Shown in pieces: positions 45,112 through 57,062 of a DNA stretch of 64,000 bases. The position numbers and the translations under genes were made by a program. Position 1 is the first letter of the stretch; each line of letters begins with the position of its first letter. The stretch is from Xylona heveae TC161 (Eukaryota; Ascomycota; Xylonomycetes; Xylonales; Xylonaceae): assembly GCF_001619985.1 (NCBI RefSeq), contig NW_017264207.1:5294-69293 (forward strand), given 5' to 3'. The notes under the pieces were generated by a model. That model worked only from the letters and a program-made list of their open reading frames with translations, was not told the DNA's origin and did no database searches.

Positions 45112-47323
45112 TGTGCGGCGACCTTTTTCGCGAAACGCATTTGGGGTCCGCGGAAGGTTTTATGCGTATGAGTGTCTCTGGAGGCCCCAACGCCCCTGAG
45201 TAATATTCTCTCGCCAAGCAAAGTCCAACTCGATCCGATGACAAAATTGCCGAAACTGAGATGTATAATGATGATGCCGGATTTCTTGGCTGAACGATTG
45301 AAGAGCCCACAATGCTAGTAATCCGCACGAGGCGTAAGGCTGAAAATGACCCCTGGACAAAATCGTTCGAGGCAAGCAAGCGCAGAGGTGAGTGTCGCCC
45401 TTCTTATATTGACATATATATAGATTTGGAAGTTCAATAAATAAATAAACGGATGGTCATTAAACTTTTCATATACTAATTTTAGATTGGTAGATCGATT
45501 AAATTTTTTTTTTTTTTTTTTTCAACTCAATTTGTGCCTTCATTATTCTACCCAGGTAAGTAGATCTGTTGGCAATAAATCTTGGAGATGTTACTTGGAG
45601 CTAGTTTATACCCCCGCATTGTGCTTCTGACTATAGTGTGCCGACCGATCAAATAGGCAACTGTACAAAGTACAGTCAGGCAATATTGTCATCTCCACAT
45701 CCATTTATACATTCACAAATTGTTTGATTACCCACAATTGATTTCCTTGGAATATATTTATTCATAGGCAAGTGGACAAATAGTGCTAGAAATATTGAAA
45801 GCGATCACATGACCAAACAAGATGCTAGTATCTCTACAGAAAGAGATGATCCGGTCACCATAAGATTAGTTGAAAAGAGTGTTCCTCAGCTTAATATGAC
45901 AATGACATAAACATGACTCTGGTATTTGAATTTCACTTTTTCTAGAAACACAGATTGTTCGAGAATGGCCAGGAACGCGTTTATATAGCACACTCTGTTG
46001 AGATTTTGCTCGAGTACACTACCTACTAAAAGGGTGAAATTATCTGAAGAAAAAGCAAAATAATACAAACAACCTACTTGAATCGACTACTATAAAGTCA
46101 TTGTACTGTACATTGACACCATTTTGGCGTTGTATTAGCCTTCTCGCCCCCTGTTTAATACTCTAGTTCTTCAATTTTAGAACCATTGCCCATTCACTAC
46201 TAATTTACGCTCTTCCTCGACATTACCTCCCTGCCGTCCACAGTGTGATGGTGATTATTCCCTCCGTGGGAAAACCACCAATGGTTTCCCGGTTTCGCTT
46301 AGCTTAGTATATAACCGTTTCGTAGCTACCCGTTAGCTTTGAATCCAATCTGTCTTCCCTAACTATTTTGTGGGCTTTACTGTGGGACCGCCTTTATGGC
46401 GTTGTGGACAAGATCTTCGTGACTTCAACCGTAAGATCCCATTTCCTGTGTCTCAAAAGTTCGTTCTCATTATCGCGCGGCCCCCTGTGTCTTCTCCTCT
46501 GCTTAGTGTTGTGTTGTACGGGTGATTTCAGTCGTCTTATTCGTGGATATTTCCCCATTGCTGTGCAAGACAGGTCGCTTCCCATAGCGTTGTCTTTTTA
46601 GTCTTTTCTGCCATTCCACTGTTTTCCTGCCGGCCTCCTGCTACATGTGATACTAACTTAAATACTGTTCACGATGGGCAGCAGAAAGGGATTTCGAATC
46701 CCTCCAGGCAATTCAACCAATGCTACTGTTAGAGACTTCCTCTGCCTCTTTGCACTTGAGGAATGTCAATGGACGGAAGATAGAGCAACAGCCTTTGCAG
46801 GTAAATTGGTCATACGAGGTCATGGGCTCCGCAAGTGTATCCGAGAAAAAAACGAATTCCTGGCTTCGTTTGGTCGCGACAGAGACACCACGCAGCTTTC
46901 GTCCGGCTTTTTAGAGATACTTTAGCAGAAGGACGCCCCGGTTCAGAGGGGCAGAGCATTAACACAGGCACAATGGAGCACACTTCCAACAACAGACAAT
47001 GAAACAATGCGCACAACACCAGCGTCTGTGGGTGACTCTCTTCTTTTACCTCCTGACATCAAAGTGTCTTCACTATCTTTCTCTTTTGCCATGAATTGAC
47101 ATGTGTAAAAGACTGAGGATAGAGAAATGAAGCTTATCAAAGGATAATTCTTCCGACACTCACTGCTTTTCTTTTTCTCGTTAGCCTCATAAATTCATAC
47201 TGAACACTGGTGGTCCAACTACCTCATCTCGTTCGGCTTCTTTCTCGTCTTTGGCTGCGTCTACTTCGCTCGGCGTTATTGGTATTTCGACAAGCATCGA
47301 CGTATGCCAGAGCCAGCAAACAA
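45112..47323. other. 2.2-kb gene-poor stretch
   Basis: Includes a T run at about 45508-45526 and AT-rich sequence to 46100. A frame at 46674-46925 (83 codons) and an overlapping one at 46720-46914 lack a recognised family. No gene is supported. Confidence 0.4.
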
Positions 47324-47760
47324 CAATTAAGTACAGACACTAAGTACCCCAAATACACGGCTCAAGAGTATTGGCAAAAGATCATTGTTGTGACAGAAGA
47401 TCCACAAGACGCTCAGGAATTGACGATTCACGAGCTTGGACTGCGGCCTTATATTGACATCCTCGTAACAACGAACGAGGTTGGAAAGTCCAAAATTGAT
47501 GATCTATTCTCCTTCATTTCTTTACAAGTACCACATTCTGGCAGCAGAGGTTATTTATGTCGGCGATAATGAAGCATGCGATGTTCTTCCAGCTTGCGCT
47601 GAAGGTATAACATCCGTGCTATACGATGAGACGCGGGACTGTCGATTTGACAATCTCAATAACTTCTGGGTAAGCTCTTTACAAGATTGGCGCGTTTGTT
47701 ACCTCCAGCACACTGACAATTCAAGGATCTCATTTGCTCCTTCTCGATGCACAGAGCGCT
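47324..47760 (+). pseudogene. Relic of a HAD-superfamily hydrolase
   Basis: The first part (47324-47514) reads QKIIVVTEDPQDAQELTIHE and VTTNEVGKSKIDDLF, holding HAD motif II (Thr) and motif III (Lys). The next part, in another frame from about 47510, reads YHILAAEVIYVGDNEACDVL with the GDN of motif IV, then ITSVLYDETRDCRFDNLNNF. So there is one frame change near 47505-47530. The N-terminal part with the nucleophile DxDxT is missing. A GTAAGC site follows FDNLNNFW, compatible with a former intron. It looks like a broken phosphoglycolate-phosphatase-like gene. It is convergent with the XRCC2-like gene. Confidence 0.6.
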
Positions 47761-47797
47761 TCATGCTGCAGCTTTTCAACGTCCGAAATACCATTTC

Positions 47798-49007
47798 CTA
47801 ACCGTCGATCCAGACTCCTTCTTCGTTCACCCAGAACCTAAAGCTGTCTGAAATCCGATTTTGTCGGAGAAGCTCTGCGATTTTTCCTTTCGTCGGATCG
47901 CGGTCGGACGTATCAATGCGGACAATGAACATGATGTTCTTTTGGTCGGTGGTAGAATGACCTAATTGTCGAGCTTCCTCCGCACTCATTGTAGGCATGA
48001 GCCTCTCTGCTCTTGGTCTGCTTACAATGAGTCGAAGGTTGCAAAATCTATTCCAAATGTGCGGTAGATGAGGATGAAATGTTAGTGGCCTCGATTTGGA
48101 ATAATTCGGAATGAGACCCCAATTTGTCGCAACAATTATACATCTGAATTGCTGTTGTAAACTATACAATCCATCCATCAGGTTTCGAAAACTTTTTGCA
48201 GTGCTCTCATTCTGTTTCTCCACTTCAGCCGTCCTTTCAACTCGCATCCGGTCTTGCCAATAAAAGGCACTAACACTGTCCAAAAGAACAGTTTGTAAAG
48301 CTTTGCCTGATGAAAAATGAGCCGTCAAGTCGAAGAGGTAATTTGGAAGACTTCCAACTGTGGCAAGGAGAGAGGCAGAGGATTGCGGTCGGAATAGATG
48401 CAGATGCGACAATGAAGATTTGACCATACTATCTATATCAAGATGACAGGTCTGTTGGGCTTGGACGTCAGAGGCGGACAATCTCTGGTGCACGTAATGA
48501 TGCATGACCTGTGATAATCTTCGGACGCTAAATTGTCTATCGGTGTCTAGGACCACCACAATGCCATCCTTCCCATTGATGAATAAACCTTGGAAATTGA
48601 CTGGAAGCAATGATATAGCAGTTAAATAATAAAGAAAATGCGTCTTGCCTGAGCAGGGTGCTGTATCTGAGATTTCCAAGACAAGTGGGTTGAGGCTGCG
48701 CCTTGATATGGCATCTCCGACTTTGGCTTGCGGAGACGCATATTGGGCTTGCGGAGCTTTTTCTGCAGCCAATGCAGCCAATTGAGAAATTCTAAGCAGA
48801 TTATCAAGTTCTGGAATATTGAAACAAGATGGGATATTTGTTGGTGGAAATGCTTTCCCACTGACCAAATGCAACAGCTTCGCGCTTCCTCGTTAGTGCG
48901 ATGCTTTAACCTTGCGAGTGGGCGAGGAATCCGCAGAAACTCACATCATCCAATCCATCCTCCTCTACTTCAGAGAGCAAGCTCTTACCAAGCGCTTTCG
49001 CAGTCAT
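47798..49007 (-). CDS. XRCC2-like RecA/Rad51 paralogue
   Basis: A DNA-recombination ATPase-like protein. Two exons on the minus strand: 49007-48945 and 48877-47798, giving 380 residues. The first exon encodes MTAKALGKSLLSEVEEDGLD and joins to LLHLVSGKAFPP. The Walker A region is APCSGKTHFLYYL, with GKT kept but a degenerate Gly-rich loop. Walker B is LQTVLLDSVSAFYW. Later conserved parts are FRCIIVATNWGLIP and DSFRFWVNEEGVWIDG at the C-terminus. This agrees with the XRCC2 branch of Rad51 paralogues. It is head-to-head with the Som1 gene; the two start codons are separated by 81 bases. Confidence 0.82.
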
Positions 49008-49088
49008 ATCGGAAAGTCAATTTTGTCAATTTTGAATATTAATTTTGGTTCCATTTTCCTTTCGCGATCTTTACAGCGCTAGTCTGTC

Positions 49089-49439
49089 ATGCCACCGCCG
49101 GTCGTTTCTTTTCCAGCCTGGCAGATCCCGGAGCAAATTCAGGCACTGCCCAATGGACGAAGGCGAAAGGAGCCGATTGCTCTCGAGCAATGTCCACTCA
49201 AAGAGCTCGTCCAATATTCATGCAGAGTTGACAAAGATGACACACCTGATGCAAAGATTTTGTGTGAGCCTCTTATCAGGTTGTTTCGGCAGTAAGTAAG
49301 CACGTGGCTCGCACCCGATCAGAGCCACCATTTAACTTGTGAGAGTATGCGCCAATACTAATGTATATGAAATTTAAGGTGCGCTGGTAACGTCATGGTG
49401 GAAACAACAGCAATAGAAGAAGCTGGTATGCTTAAATGA
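49089..49439 (+). CDS. som1: Mitochondrial inner-membrane peptidase complex subunit Som1
   Basis: A small cofactor of the mitochondrial inner-membrane peptidase. Two exons, 49089-49291 and 49379-49439, giving 87 residues. The family pattern is clear: PPPVVSFPAWQIPEQIQALP, then GRRRKEPIALEQCPLKELVQ and YSCRVDKDD, then CEPLIRLFRQ joined over the intron to CAGNVMVETTAIEEA. The conserved cysteines are present. The 3' end is called at the TGA directly after this motif, though a GTATGC donor at that point could extend it. It shares a very short promoter with the XRCC2-like gene. Confidence 0.85.
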
Positions 49440-49682
49440 TTTCATGAGTAGCACTTTTCAGATTTGGGTTGATCTTTCCGGTGTTAAGGCGCAAGCTTGT
49501 TCAAAATTTTGCAGGACAAATTGTATTGGTATCTATTTTATTCATCATCCATAATTCACAAGAGTATCTTTCAATCGGCTCTTGGCCCCCAAGAACACCA
49601 AAACGCCATTGCAGTGTGATTTCCAGAAAATTCCGACGGACTGCCAACTCATGGTATCTTTGAAAAAAGCATAAACGCCATA

Positions 49683-50780
49683 TTATGCCGGTTGTTTTGT
49701 CCTTGAAGATTGAGAAAGGCTGCTCGAATCATTTGTCGAGTCCGATTTAGCCGGCGCAACAGCTTTTCGCCAATAGCTGCGTTCTGAATTAACAACAATA
49801 TCTTGATCTGCGGTTAAAGGCGGCCTGTCAATGAAAGAATCACTCGAATTTTCTGCGCCCCAAGCTCCCATATTCATGCCTGACTCATCTAAGCTTTTTG
49901 CGGCGCCATTATTGTTGTTCGCCAGCAAATCAAGGGTCTTTCTCCACATATCTTCTCGATCCTTATGTCTTTTATGCCTCGCGCTTGAAATACGGTCGTG
50001 AGTCGTTTTCGGCGCGCCACCTTTGGATGCTCCCACCAAACGTCGCAATGCCTCTTCGCCCAGTCTTCCTTCCTCAGTAGCTCGCTCCCGGATTCTCCGA
50101 GCATCCTTTTCTCTATCGGTGAACGCTGGTGTAGAATTATATGTATGTTTGCTAGGAAAAGGCGGGAAGTGGGACGGAATATACGATCGTAGTGATTTGT
50201 CCACCGCACCATCTAACTCTTCTCCGAATAGTGTTGGTGGAAGAATATCTGGTTGTTGCACAGGTGGAAGAACACTGAGATTTGGCTGCGATACCTCTGT
50301 TGATACCGGCGGGTCTAGGTGAGCTATTAGAAACGAGGGCAGAATATTATGCTTTCGGAGAGCATGTTCGAAATCTTGCGGAATGGGCTGAGCTCGGCGG
50401 CAGGAGAGCATAGATTGAGTGACGCTTGAGAGAAATCCCTGAATATCTACAATAAATGAACAAGCTGTCGGTGGGAATAGCGAAGATTATTGTAGCTTAC
50501 ATTCATCGACTTCTAGGCGGAAGCTCTCGATTGCGACTGAATCAGCACCGGCAAACCCCACTGTCTCTAAAACAACTCCGATAGATCTAGTGAGGAGTGC
50601 ATCTATGACGCTCTCATCTTGAGGGACCGCAGCGGCGTCGGCAGGCTGCGTTTGCTTGTGTTGAATGGTGTGGTGATGAAAATACCGCCGTCGCTTGGTG
50701 CTATCACCGAAATCTTCATTCTGCGCTTCCGATGAGGACCTTTTCAATGGAATCACTTCAGTCTTTTTCTCGACGTCCAT
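49683..50780 (-). CDS. taf8: TFIID subunit TAF8
   Basis: A histone-fold subunit of general transcription factor TFIID. Two exons on the minus strand: 50780-50501 and 50446-49683, giving 347 residues. The bromodomain-associated histone fold is LLTRSIGVVLETVGFAGADS, continuing over the intron to DEYIQGFLSSVTQSMLSCRR. The TAF8 C-terminal motif follows as SYIPSHFPPFPSKHTYNSTP with FTDREKDARRIRERATEEGR. The N-terminus has a basic, NLS-like stretch (STKRRRYFHHH). The start at MDVEKK is preferred over an in-frame upstream Met. It is divergent from the cox9 gene, with 298 bases between start codons. Confidence 0.88.
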
Positions 50781-51078
50781 TTGCCCCGCAACGCTAATAA
50801 ACACAGGCGATCAGAGGAGAAGGCTGCGGACTCGGTGATGATATGCCTAGGTATGTCCACAAGTAACATCTAGATGCGCTGATGGTGATGCTACTCCAAA
50901 GCTCGCTTATCATTCCTAGGTGAGCTTAGTTCCGAGTGCAGCTTGCACCTCCGAGGTTGCTCCTCCTAGTCCGGCAATTCCCAGATCACTCAAATCCAAC
51001 TCCATCGCGTCAGAACCGCCTGTATCCCTCCGCCTCCGTCCTCAATTGTCATCAAGAGAACATTTGAACTCCTTCAAA

Positions 51079-51590
51079 ATGCCCGTTCAGCCAATCACTG
51101 GTGTATGTTCTCACTCGTCCCTGACTTTGCGCTTTCAATTGTGTTGCACAGTCATGTGGATCTCGAAATAGTGAATGATCTAAGATGCAAGATTGCTAAC
51201 GCTCTATGTCTTCAGATGCTCCGCCGGGGCCTTGTCCTTGACCTTAGCATTGCTTTCGGTGAGTAATGCAAGCCCTCGTCGATCAACGCAGTTTGTCGCC
51301 GGTCATCATCCGCAGAACTATCATCAACTCTCGGTTTCCATTGTTGCGCGATTATCACCAGTTCGATACAGTTGCTGATAAACAACTTACTAGGTCTTGG
51401 TACCTCCTTTGCCTACCTCTACTGGTACGGTATGTAAATTATTATTTGAGCTCAGCACGAGCCAACATCCCTTCTGATACACAGGAGCGCAATTGCTCAT
51501 AGATGAATAGGCTACCACGTTCCTGCCACCCGTCAGCGTGATTTGTTCTACGCCAAGTTGGAGGACCAGAGAGCATCGGCTCAGTCTTAG
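51079..51590 (+). CDS. cox9: Cytochrome c oxidase subunit 7A/Cox9
   Basis: A small single-pass subunit of respiratory complex IV. Four tiny exons: 51079-51102, 51216-51258, 51394-51429 and 51511-51590, giving 60 residues; the exons are too short to stand out as an open frame. The product begins MPVQPITG, MLRRGLVLDLSIAFG, LGTSFAYLYWYG, then YHVPATRQRDLFYAKLED. The transmembrane helix is in the middle (LDLSIAFGLGTSFAYLYWYG), and the pattern GYHVPxxRxRDxFYAKLE is typical. Phases of all joins agree. It is divergent from taf8. Confidence 0.88.
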
Positions 51591-52694
51591 AAGTTGAGAA
51601 ATATGACTTTTGCGGCGGTCGGCAATGAATTGTAGAGAATGCGGCTTGGAGGCGTCGAGATATCCGGTTTCCACCACTTCTGTCCATATAGCTCGTCAAT
51701 AATACCGGAAACTCTTCAGTTACACTTTAATCTGCGGGAACACTCTCGAATTGTGACAATGTATCAGATCCGACCGAATTAGCTTCGCAAGGCCGTATTC
51801 CATCTGCTACCCTGGGTATTGTTTACGTCGACTCTTTGTATCGCAACTAGATGTTGTTTTGGCCCTGATGCATTTCCGCATCTTTCCTTAAGTGGATTTA
51901 AATACCTCTTACCTTAAGTTATTCCTTATTCTGGGTTCAATAAGAAGAGCAATTCACCTTCCTTTATAAAAGACGGTTCAACTTTACAGAAACTCTGCCC
52001 GGAGACGCCGCTGACAAGATTTCGGAAAACCGGCATGTCATATTCGGGAATTTACAAGTTTTGTCCGCTTCCTTTACCAGGGTGAAAAATAGAAAGATGA
52101 GAAGATTTCTCCCTGTTTCCAGTTACTGGGTACGATATTCTTAGTTGTATATCCCTTGAAATCGATGCCACTGCTTTCGAAGCCAACGATACATTCATCC
52201 TGTTCCAGGAAAATGTAATGGACAATGTAAGTACACAGCTTTCCGAGCGTAAAACAGCTAACAAAAAAAGAAATACTAATAGTATAGTCCAAATGTAAGA
52301 AGATTGACAAGCTCAGTCCTACAGGATGACACCATTCACAAGACAGTATCACGCTCGATTGTCCACGACCTCTCTACATAAGGTACCTACCTTAAGTACT
52401 CTTGGCTGGGATAGCGAAGTCCAAGTTTCCCAAAAGAGGTAGGGGCGGGCACGGAGACTGCCGGTCACAGGCTCGCTTAATTCTCTTAGCGCGCACAACG
52501 TCTCGTTCCCTTAGGGTTTTCCAAGCGGATGTTCTATCTCAATTGCCTACGACGATCGAGGATTACGCTCCCAGACGACGCAGTCGCAAGTAGGTTTCCA
52601 GGCGCGCAATTTTCAATCGAGGGACCAAGACTAAACGCTTCACGGCAGATTAAATACCCGTCTCCTACGACTCCTGCGTCCCTGATCGCACAAG
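51591..52694. other. Intergenic, long leader of cpcB
   Basis: 1.1 kb without a supported gene. The portion from about 52500 probably includes the cpcB 5' untranslated region, which in related fungi is long. Confidence 0.45.
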
Positions 52695-53966
52695 ATGGCC
52701 GAGCAGTTGGTTTTGAGAGGCACCCTTGAGGGCCACAGCGGCTGGGTTACCAGCCTGGCTACTTCCATGGAGAAGTATGTTGGCAATCACTGGTTTTGTT
52801 GAAATGGATGGGATGCTGATGCGACGATAGCCCCAACATGCTCCTGTCCGCTAGCCGTGACAAGACTTTGATCATCTGGAACCTCACCCGCGACGAGACT
52901 TCCTACGGTTACCCCAAGAGAAGCCTCAAGGGTCACTCTCACATCGTCTCTGACTGCGTACGCTACCAAGAAAATTTGAGATTTGGAACGGGATTTGGAG
53001 GAGGCTGACGGCAAACACAGGTCATCTCATCTGACGGTGCCTACGCTCTGTCTGCCTCGTGGGACAAGACTCTCCGCCTCTGGGAGCTTTCCACTGGCCA
53101 GACCACCCGCCGCTTTGTCGGCCACACCAACGACGTTCTGTCCGTTTCCTTCTCTGCAGACAACCGTCAGATCGTCTCTGGCTCCCGTGACCGGACAATC
53201 AAGCTCTGGAACACCCTCGGTGACTGCAAGTTCACCATCACCGACAAGGGCCACACCGACTGGGTCTCCTGCGTGAGATTCAGCCCCAACCCCCAGAACC
53301 CCGTCATTGTCTCCTCTGGCTGGGACAAGCTCGTCAAGGTAGGTTCGAAATTGACAATCCCCAGTCCCCCAATCGAATTTCTTTTTATCAAAGGATGCTA
53401 TGCAACCTTAAAGTATTTGCTACTTCAGAGCCTTCGGGCCATGAGACAACCAATCACCTATCGCACTGATGATATTCTTTCGAATCCTTTTCCGCTTCGT
53501 TATCTTTTGCTTGAAAGCGTTTCTAACGCGTTTGAAATAGGTTTGGGAGCTTGCCTCTTGCCGCATCCAGACTGACCACATTGGTCACACCGGTTATATT
53601 AACACCGTCACCATTTCCCCCGACGGCTCCCTCTGCGCCTCTGGTGGCAAGGACGGCACCACCATGCTCTGGGACCTTAACGAGTCCAAGCACCTTTACT
53701 CTCTCAACGCTGGTGACGAGATCCACGCCCTCGTCTTCTCTCCCAACCGCTACTGGCTCTGCGCTGCTACTGCCAGCAGCATCATCATCTTCGACCTTGA
53801 GAAGAAGAGCAAGGTCGACGAGCTCAAGCCCGAGTACGTCTCCGTCGGCAAGAAGAGCCGGGAGCCCGAGTGTGTCAGCTTGGCCTGGTCCGCTGATGGC
53901 CAGACTCTCTTCGCTGGTTACACTGACAACCTCATCCGTGCCTGGGGTGTTATGTCCAGAGCATAA
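52695..53966 (+). CDS. cpcB: RACK1-type ribosome-associated G-beta-like protein
   Basis: A seven-bladed WD40 scaffold of the 40S ribosomal subunit, known in aspergilli as CpcB. Four exons: 52695-52774, 52831-52957, 53021-53338 and 53541-53966, giving 316 residues, the exact family size. WD repeats start [18 protein letters not shown] and include [51 protein letters not shown] and [13 protein letters not shown]. The last blade ends [12 protein letters not shown]. Codon use is strongly C-ending, as expected of a highly expressed gene. The last intron (53339-53540, 202 bases) is much longer than the others. Confidence 0.97.
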
Positions 53967-54219
53967 ATGGTCTAGGTTGTTTGGGGACATTGGAGAAGGA
54001 TGGGTTGGTGCTTGTTTACGATGTACGTACCATTACTTTGCTCTAAGGCGATTGAGCTTGGGACAGGATATTCAACGTCCACGAAATGGATTGTGCCGTA
54101 GACATGTGCGGAATAAGCCAAAACGTCGGCTTTGTATATCAAAAATTATTTCTTTTAGTCCAACTTTCCCTTTTACGCCATTCTACTCAACCATGCCGAA
54201 TTGTTAGGTGTCTATGTAA

Positions 54220-55604
54220 CTATTGCTTTTTGGAAAGTCTCTTGATCCCGTCATTTGCATTTATGATGCCCTCCTCAAATCCTATTGCCTTTGCGAGGCT
54301 CCTGGCTTCAGAATATTTCCGTCGGGCTTCGCTGATCTTGCCATCCATCTCCGCAAATTCGCCCAAATTATGAAGCGCAACTGCGCAGCCAATGTCACAT
54401 TCCTCGTTCCTCTCCGGGGGCTTGATGTCAGCAGCAATGGCTTGTGCCTTTTCGGCCCATGATTTTGCCGATTTGATGAGCGTTGATCGCGATGCTGGCG
54501 CCGTTCCTGATGCTGCAGGAGGAGTTTGCTGTGCGAGTGAGATGGCCAGGTTGTTCACTGCTTCAATCAGCCTATGACGGGTTGCGGCGAGAGTTAGAGC
54601 CCAAGCTTACTCAGAACTACCGTATGGCAATTTGAAGCAGGTATCAAAGTCAGCGCGTGCAGAAAGAGCGGAGCTGCAAGGTAATGATCATTTCGCTCTT
54701 CATAGTAGTGGCCCAATGCTTGGGATTATCTATTAGCCATAGCACGCCTCCATCGTTCCATTCATACAACTCACTTTCCAGTGCGCCACCGATCTCCTCG
54801 TCCGTCATCCAGTCACCCTCGCCAGGCTTCACGCCTTCTGCAACCCTACGGCTTTTCTCGCGTAGCACGGTTTCCACCGCCCAGGTCAGCCGTTCTTCGG
54901 CGGCCTCTCTATCACGAACGTGCTCATTGGAATAGAGTTCGCCGAGCTTCACGTTGATGCCAACTGTCTTTCCTAATACTCTTGTTCGCTTGCCCTCATT
55001 TCCATCCTTTCCGCCTAGCTCATCAATCCAACGCAGACAATCTCGTCTCACAATCTCCAAAACATCGATCGCTTTTCGGTAGTGTTCAATCTTCTCGAAT
55101 AGCGCCGCAAGCTGGATCTTCACCCCGAGAATTTCATCGCTGAATGGATCCATTCCAAGTTCGTCGGCCGTCGCAAGCGCTTGGCGGTAGTATTTAACCG
55201 CATCTCTTGGACTGAGCGAGATATTCGTGTAATATATTGCCTTTCGCAGCTTCTGTGCTACAGGTTCCGGAAAATTGTGAAATGCGCCAATGATGTAAGT
55301 CTTGTATATATAATTGGAGTACGCAAGAAAGCCAGCCCCTGAAAGTATACTATATAAAAAAATTTAGCATTGCACCGTAAGTGGGCGGATAATTGAACAA
55401 GGCATACAAAAATGCGGCCATAGAAACTGAGAAAGGATGGTTTCTATATAGCTCTCGTGCACCTGCACCGGTTGTAAAAGGCCTCGATGTTCGATTGGGC
55501 GTGTAAAGAGGTCGCAAGTGTCCCAGCGTAGCTCCGGGTTGGCGCAATGTCGGAGCTATCGCCGCCCTTCTGCTCGTTGATTGCGCAAACGCTCTGCAAA
55601 ACAT
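54220..55604 (-). CDS. Mitochondrial TPR protein, Mgr3-like
   Basis: Four exons on the minus strand: 55604-55376, 55338-54775, 54718-54611 and 54560-54220, giving 413 residues. The N-terminus is a mitochondrial presequence (MFCRAFAQSTSRRAAIAP), followed by a hydrophobic segment (FSVSMAAFLYALF). TPR-type repeats follow: PRDAVKYYRQALATADELGM, KIQLAALFEKIEHYRKAIDV, GHYYEERNDHYLAAPLFLHA, and VALHNLGEFAEMDGKISEAR. The layout recalls Mgr3, an adaptor of the i-AAA protease at the inner membrane. The first intron is only 37 bases, short even for fungi, so that border is less certain. It is divergent from the SH3-protein gene. Confidence 0.8.
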
Positions 55605-56207
55605 GATGAAAAAGAAATGCGACCCTATTCGTCAAAGAATGATTTAAAAGACGTTTTGAAGTAGGTATGGCTCCATCTGTGGAGGGAGGTCTTAGATGCT
55701 TCTGAAATATTGGCTTGACCGCTTACCCAGTCTCAAAGTGTTGTCAGAAATGTCGTGAAGACTTGACGGATCGATAACGTCAAGCTCGCTTCCCCGCGGG
55801 ATGCCTTAGGCAGTTAAAATGGACTTGAAGTGGCGCGAGCTTATGCGCCTCGTATAACCAAACAAAAGACACGAAAAGTCGTAGTACTGGAACCACTGGA
55901 TTTTAACATTAAATACATAAATAAATAGGTATCATGATATCAGGTAGTATAAATATATTTTCGACCAAATTTAATATAACAGAATAATGAAGTAGCTCGA
56001 TGTGAGAAGTCTAGCTTTGTGAAATCCATCGATGCCGCCAAGCCGACGATTGCACAGCCTCATATTTAAGTTGCTCGCTCAACTGATTCCACTCCGCATC
56101 GTTCAAATCCCGCCACATTTGAGCCCCATTATTTCGTGTTAATTTGCTGGTTTCGTACCTCAATCCTGCCGCTCAGTCGACCGTCGTCTTTTGGATCAGT
56201 CGCGACG
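55605..56207. other. Divergent promoter, TPR gene / SH3 gene
   Basis: 600 bases between head-to-head start codons. AT-rich centre near 55905-55985. No gene supported. Confidence 0.45.
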
Positions 56208-57062
56208 ATGTCCGCGCACGAGGAATTGGCTAAGGCCGTGACAAATCGGACTCTAAGAACGATTCAAACCGTTCGTTTGATCAAAAGCTTCTCCTACTTT
56301 GTCATGCTGATGTCCTAACTCTCAATCTTCAGGAGCTCGAGTTCTTGGCGGATTCGGGCATAATCACCTCTCAAACGCTCTCCTCTATCTTATCTCAGCT
56401 CCCAAGTCCTCTGCAAACTCGGGCCACGGCTTCTGGCACGTCCATAGAGCAGCCCACCCGGACACCCTCGATTTCTGCGCCCCAGCCTCCGGTCGCTGCA
56501 CTAGCTAATACGTCGCTGAACGAGAAGCAAAACGGTTATCCTCCGCCATCGCCATCGCCGGCTGCAGTCCCGCCTCCAGCTTACGCGCCCCCTCCGTCTG
56601 CCGGGCCTCCTGTGCTCTCCATTGCTACAGCTCTTTACCAATATAACCCTACTGATGCTGGCGATTTGGCATTTATTCCCAATGATCGGATTGGGATTCA
56701 GGAGTATGTGAACCCGGATTGGTGGAAGGGTCGGAATGAGAGGACCGGGCAGGAGGGTATCTTTCCTCGGACGTATGTCAGAATTATCGAGGAAAAGGCT
56801 CCGCTTCCTCCGGCTCCTGTCTCAAGTGGATATGGGAACATGCCGCTTGAAGTTAGCCAGAGCGGCTCGACGCCCTCTGATCCCAACAATCCGAACAAGC
56901 ACGGCAAGTTTGAGGACGCAGGGAAGAAATTTGGCAAGAAACTTGGTGGGTGACAACCGCACTAATGTGCATAACTTGTGGCTAATCCTCGGTGTAGGTA
57001 ATGCGGCTATTTTCGGTGCTGGCGCTACTCTGGGAGGTGACATTGTCAATTCGATTTTCTAA
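56208..57062 (+). CDS. SH3-domain protein, Lsb1/Pin3-like
   Basis: An actin-patch-associated adaptor type. Three exons: 56208-56270, 56333-56945 and 56998-57062, giving 246 residues. A short helical N-terminus (ELAKAVTNRTLRTIQTELEF) precedes a Pro-rich linker (YPPPSPSPAAVPPPAYAPPP) that includes PPAY, a possible WW ligand. The SH3 domain covers about 118-172: ATALYQYNPTDAGDLAFIPN, then NPDWWKGRNERTGQEGIFPR and YVRII. The C-terminus (KFGKKLGNAAIFGAGATLGG) is a conserved Gly-rich hydrophobic tail split by the last intron. It resembles yeast Lsb1/Lsb2, which bind Las17. Confidence 0.88.

Noticed and set aside
46674-46925. 83-codon frame, possible small protein
   Set aside because: No recognised domain, overlapped by other frames of similar length, no splice pattern that extends it sensibly.
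47213-47332. Frame with a membrane-helix-like stretch (YLISFGFFLVFGCVYF)
   Set aside because: A stop lies just before it, no start codon or acceptor site opens it, and it overlaps the HAD relic.
53551-54207. Long frames overlapping the last cpcB exon on both strands
   Set aside because: Shadows of a codon-biased WD40 exon.
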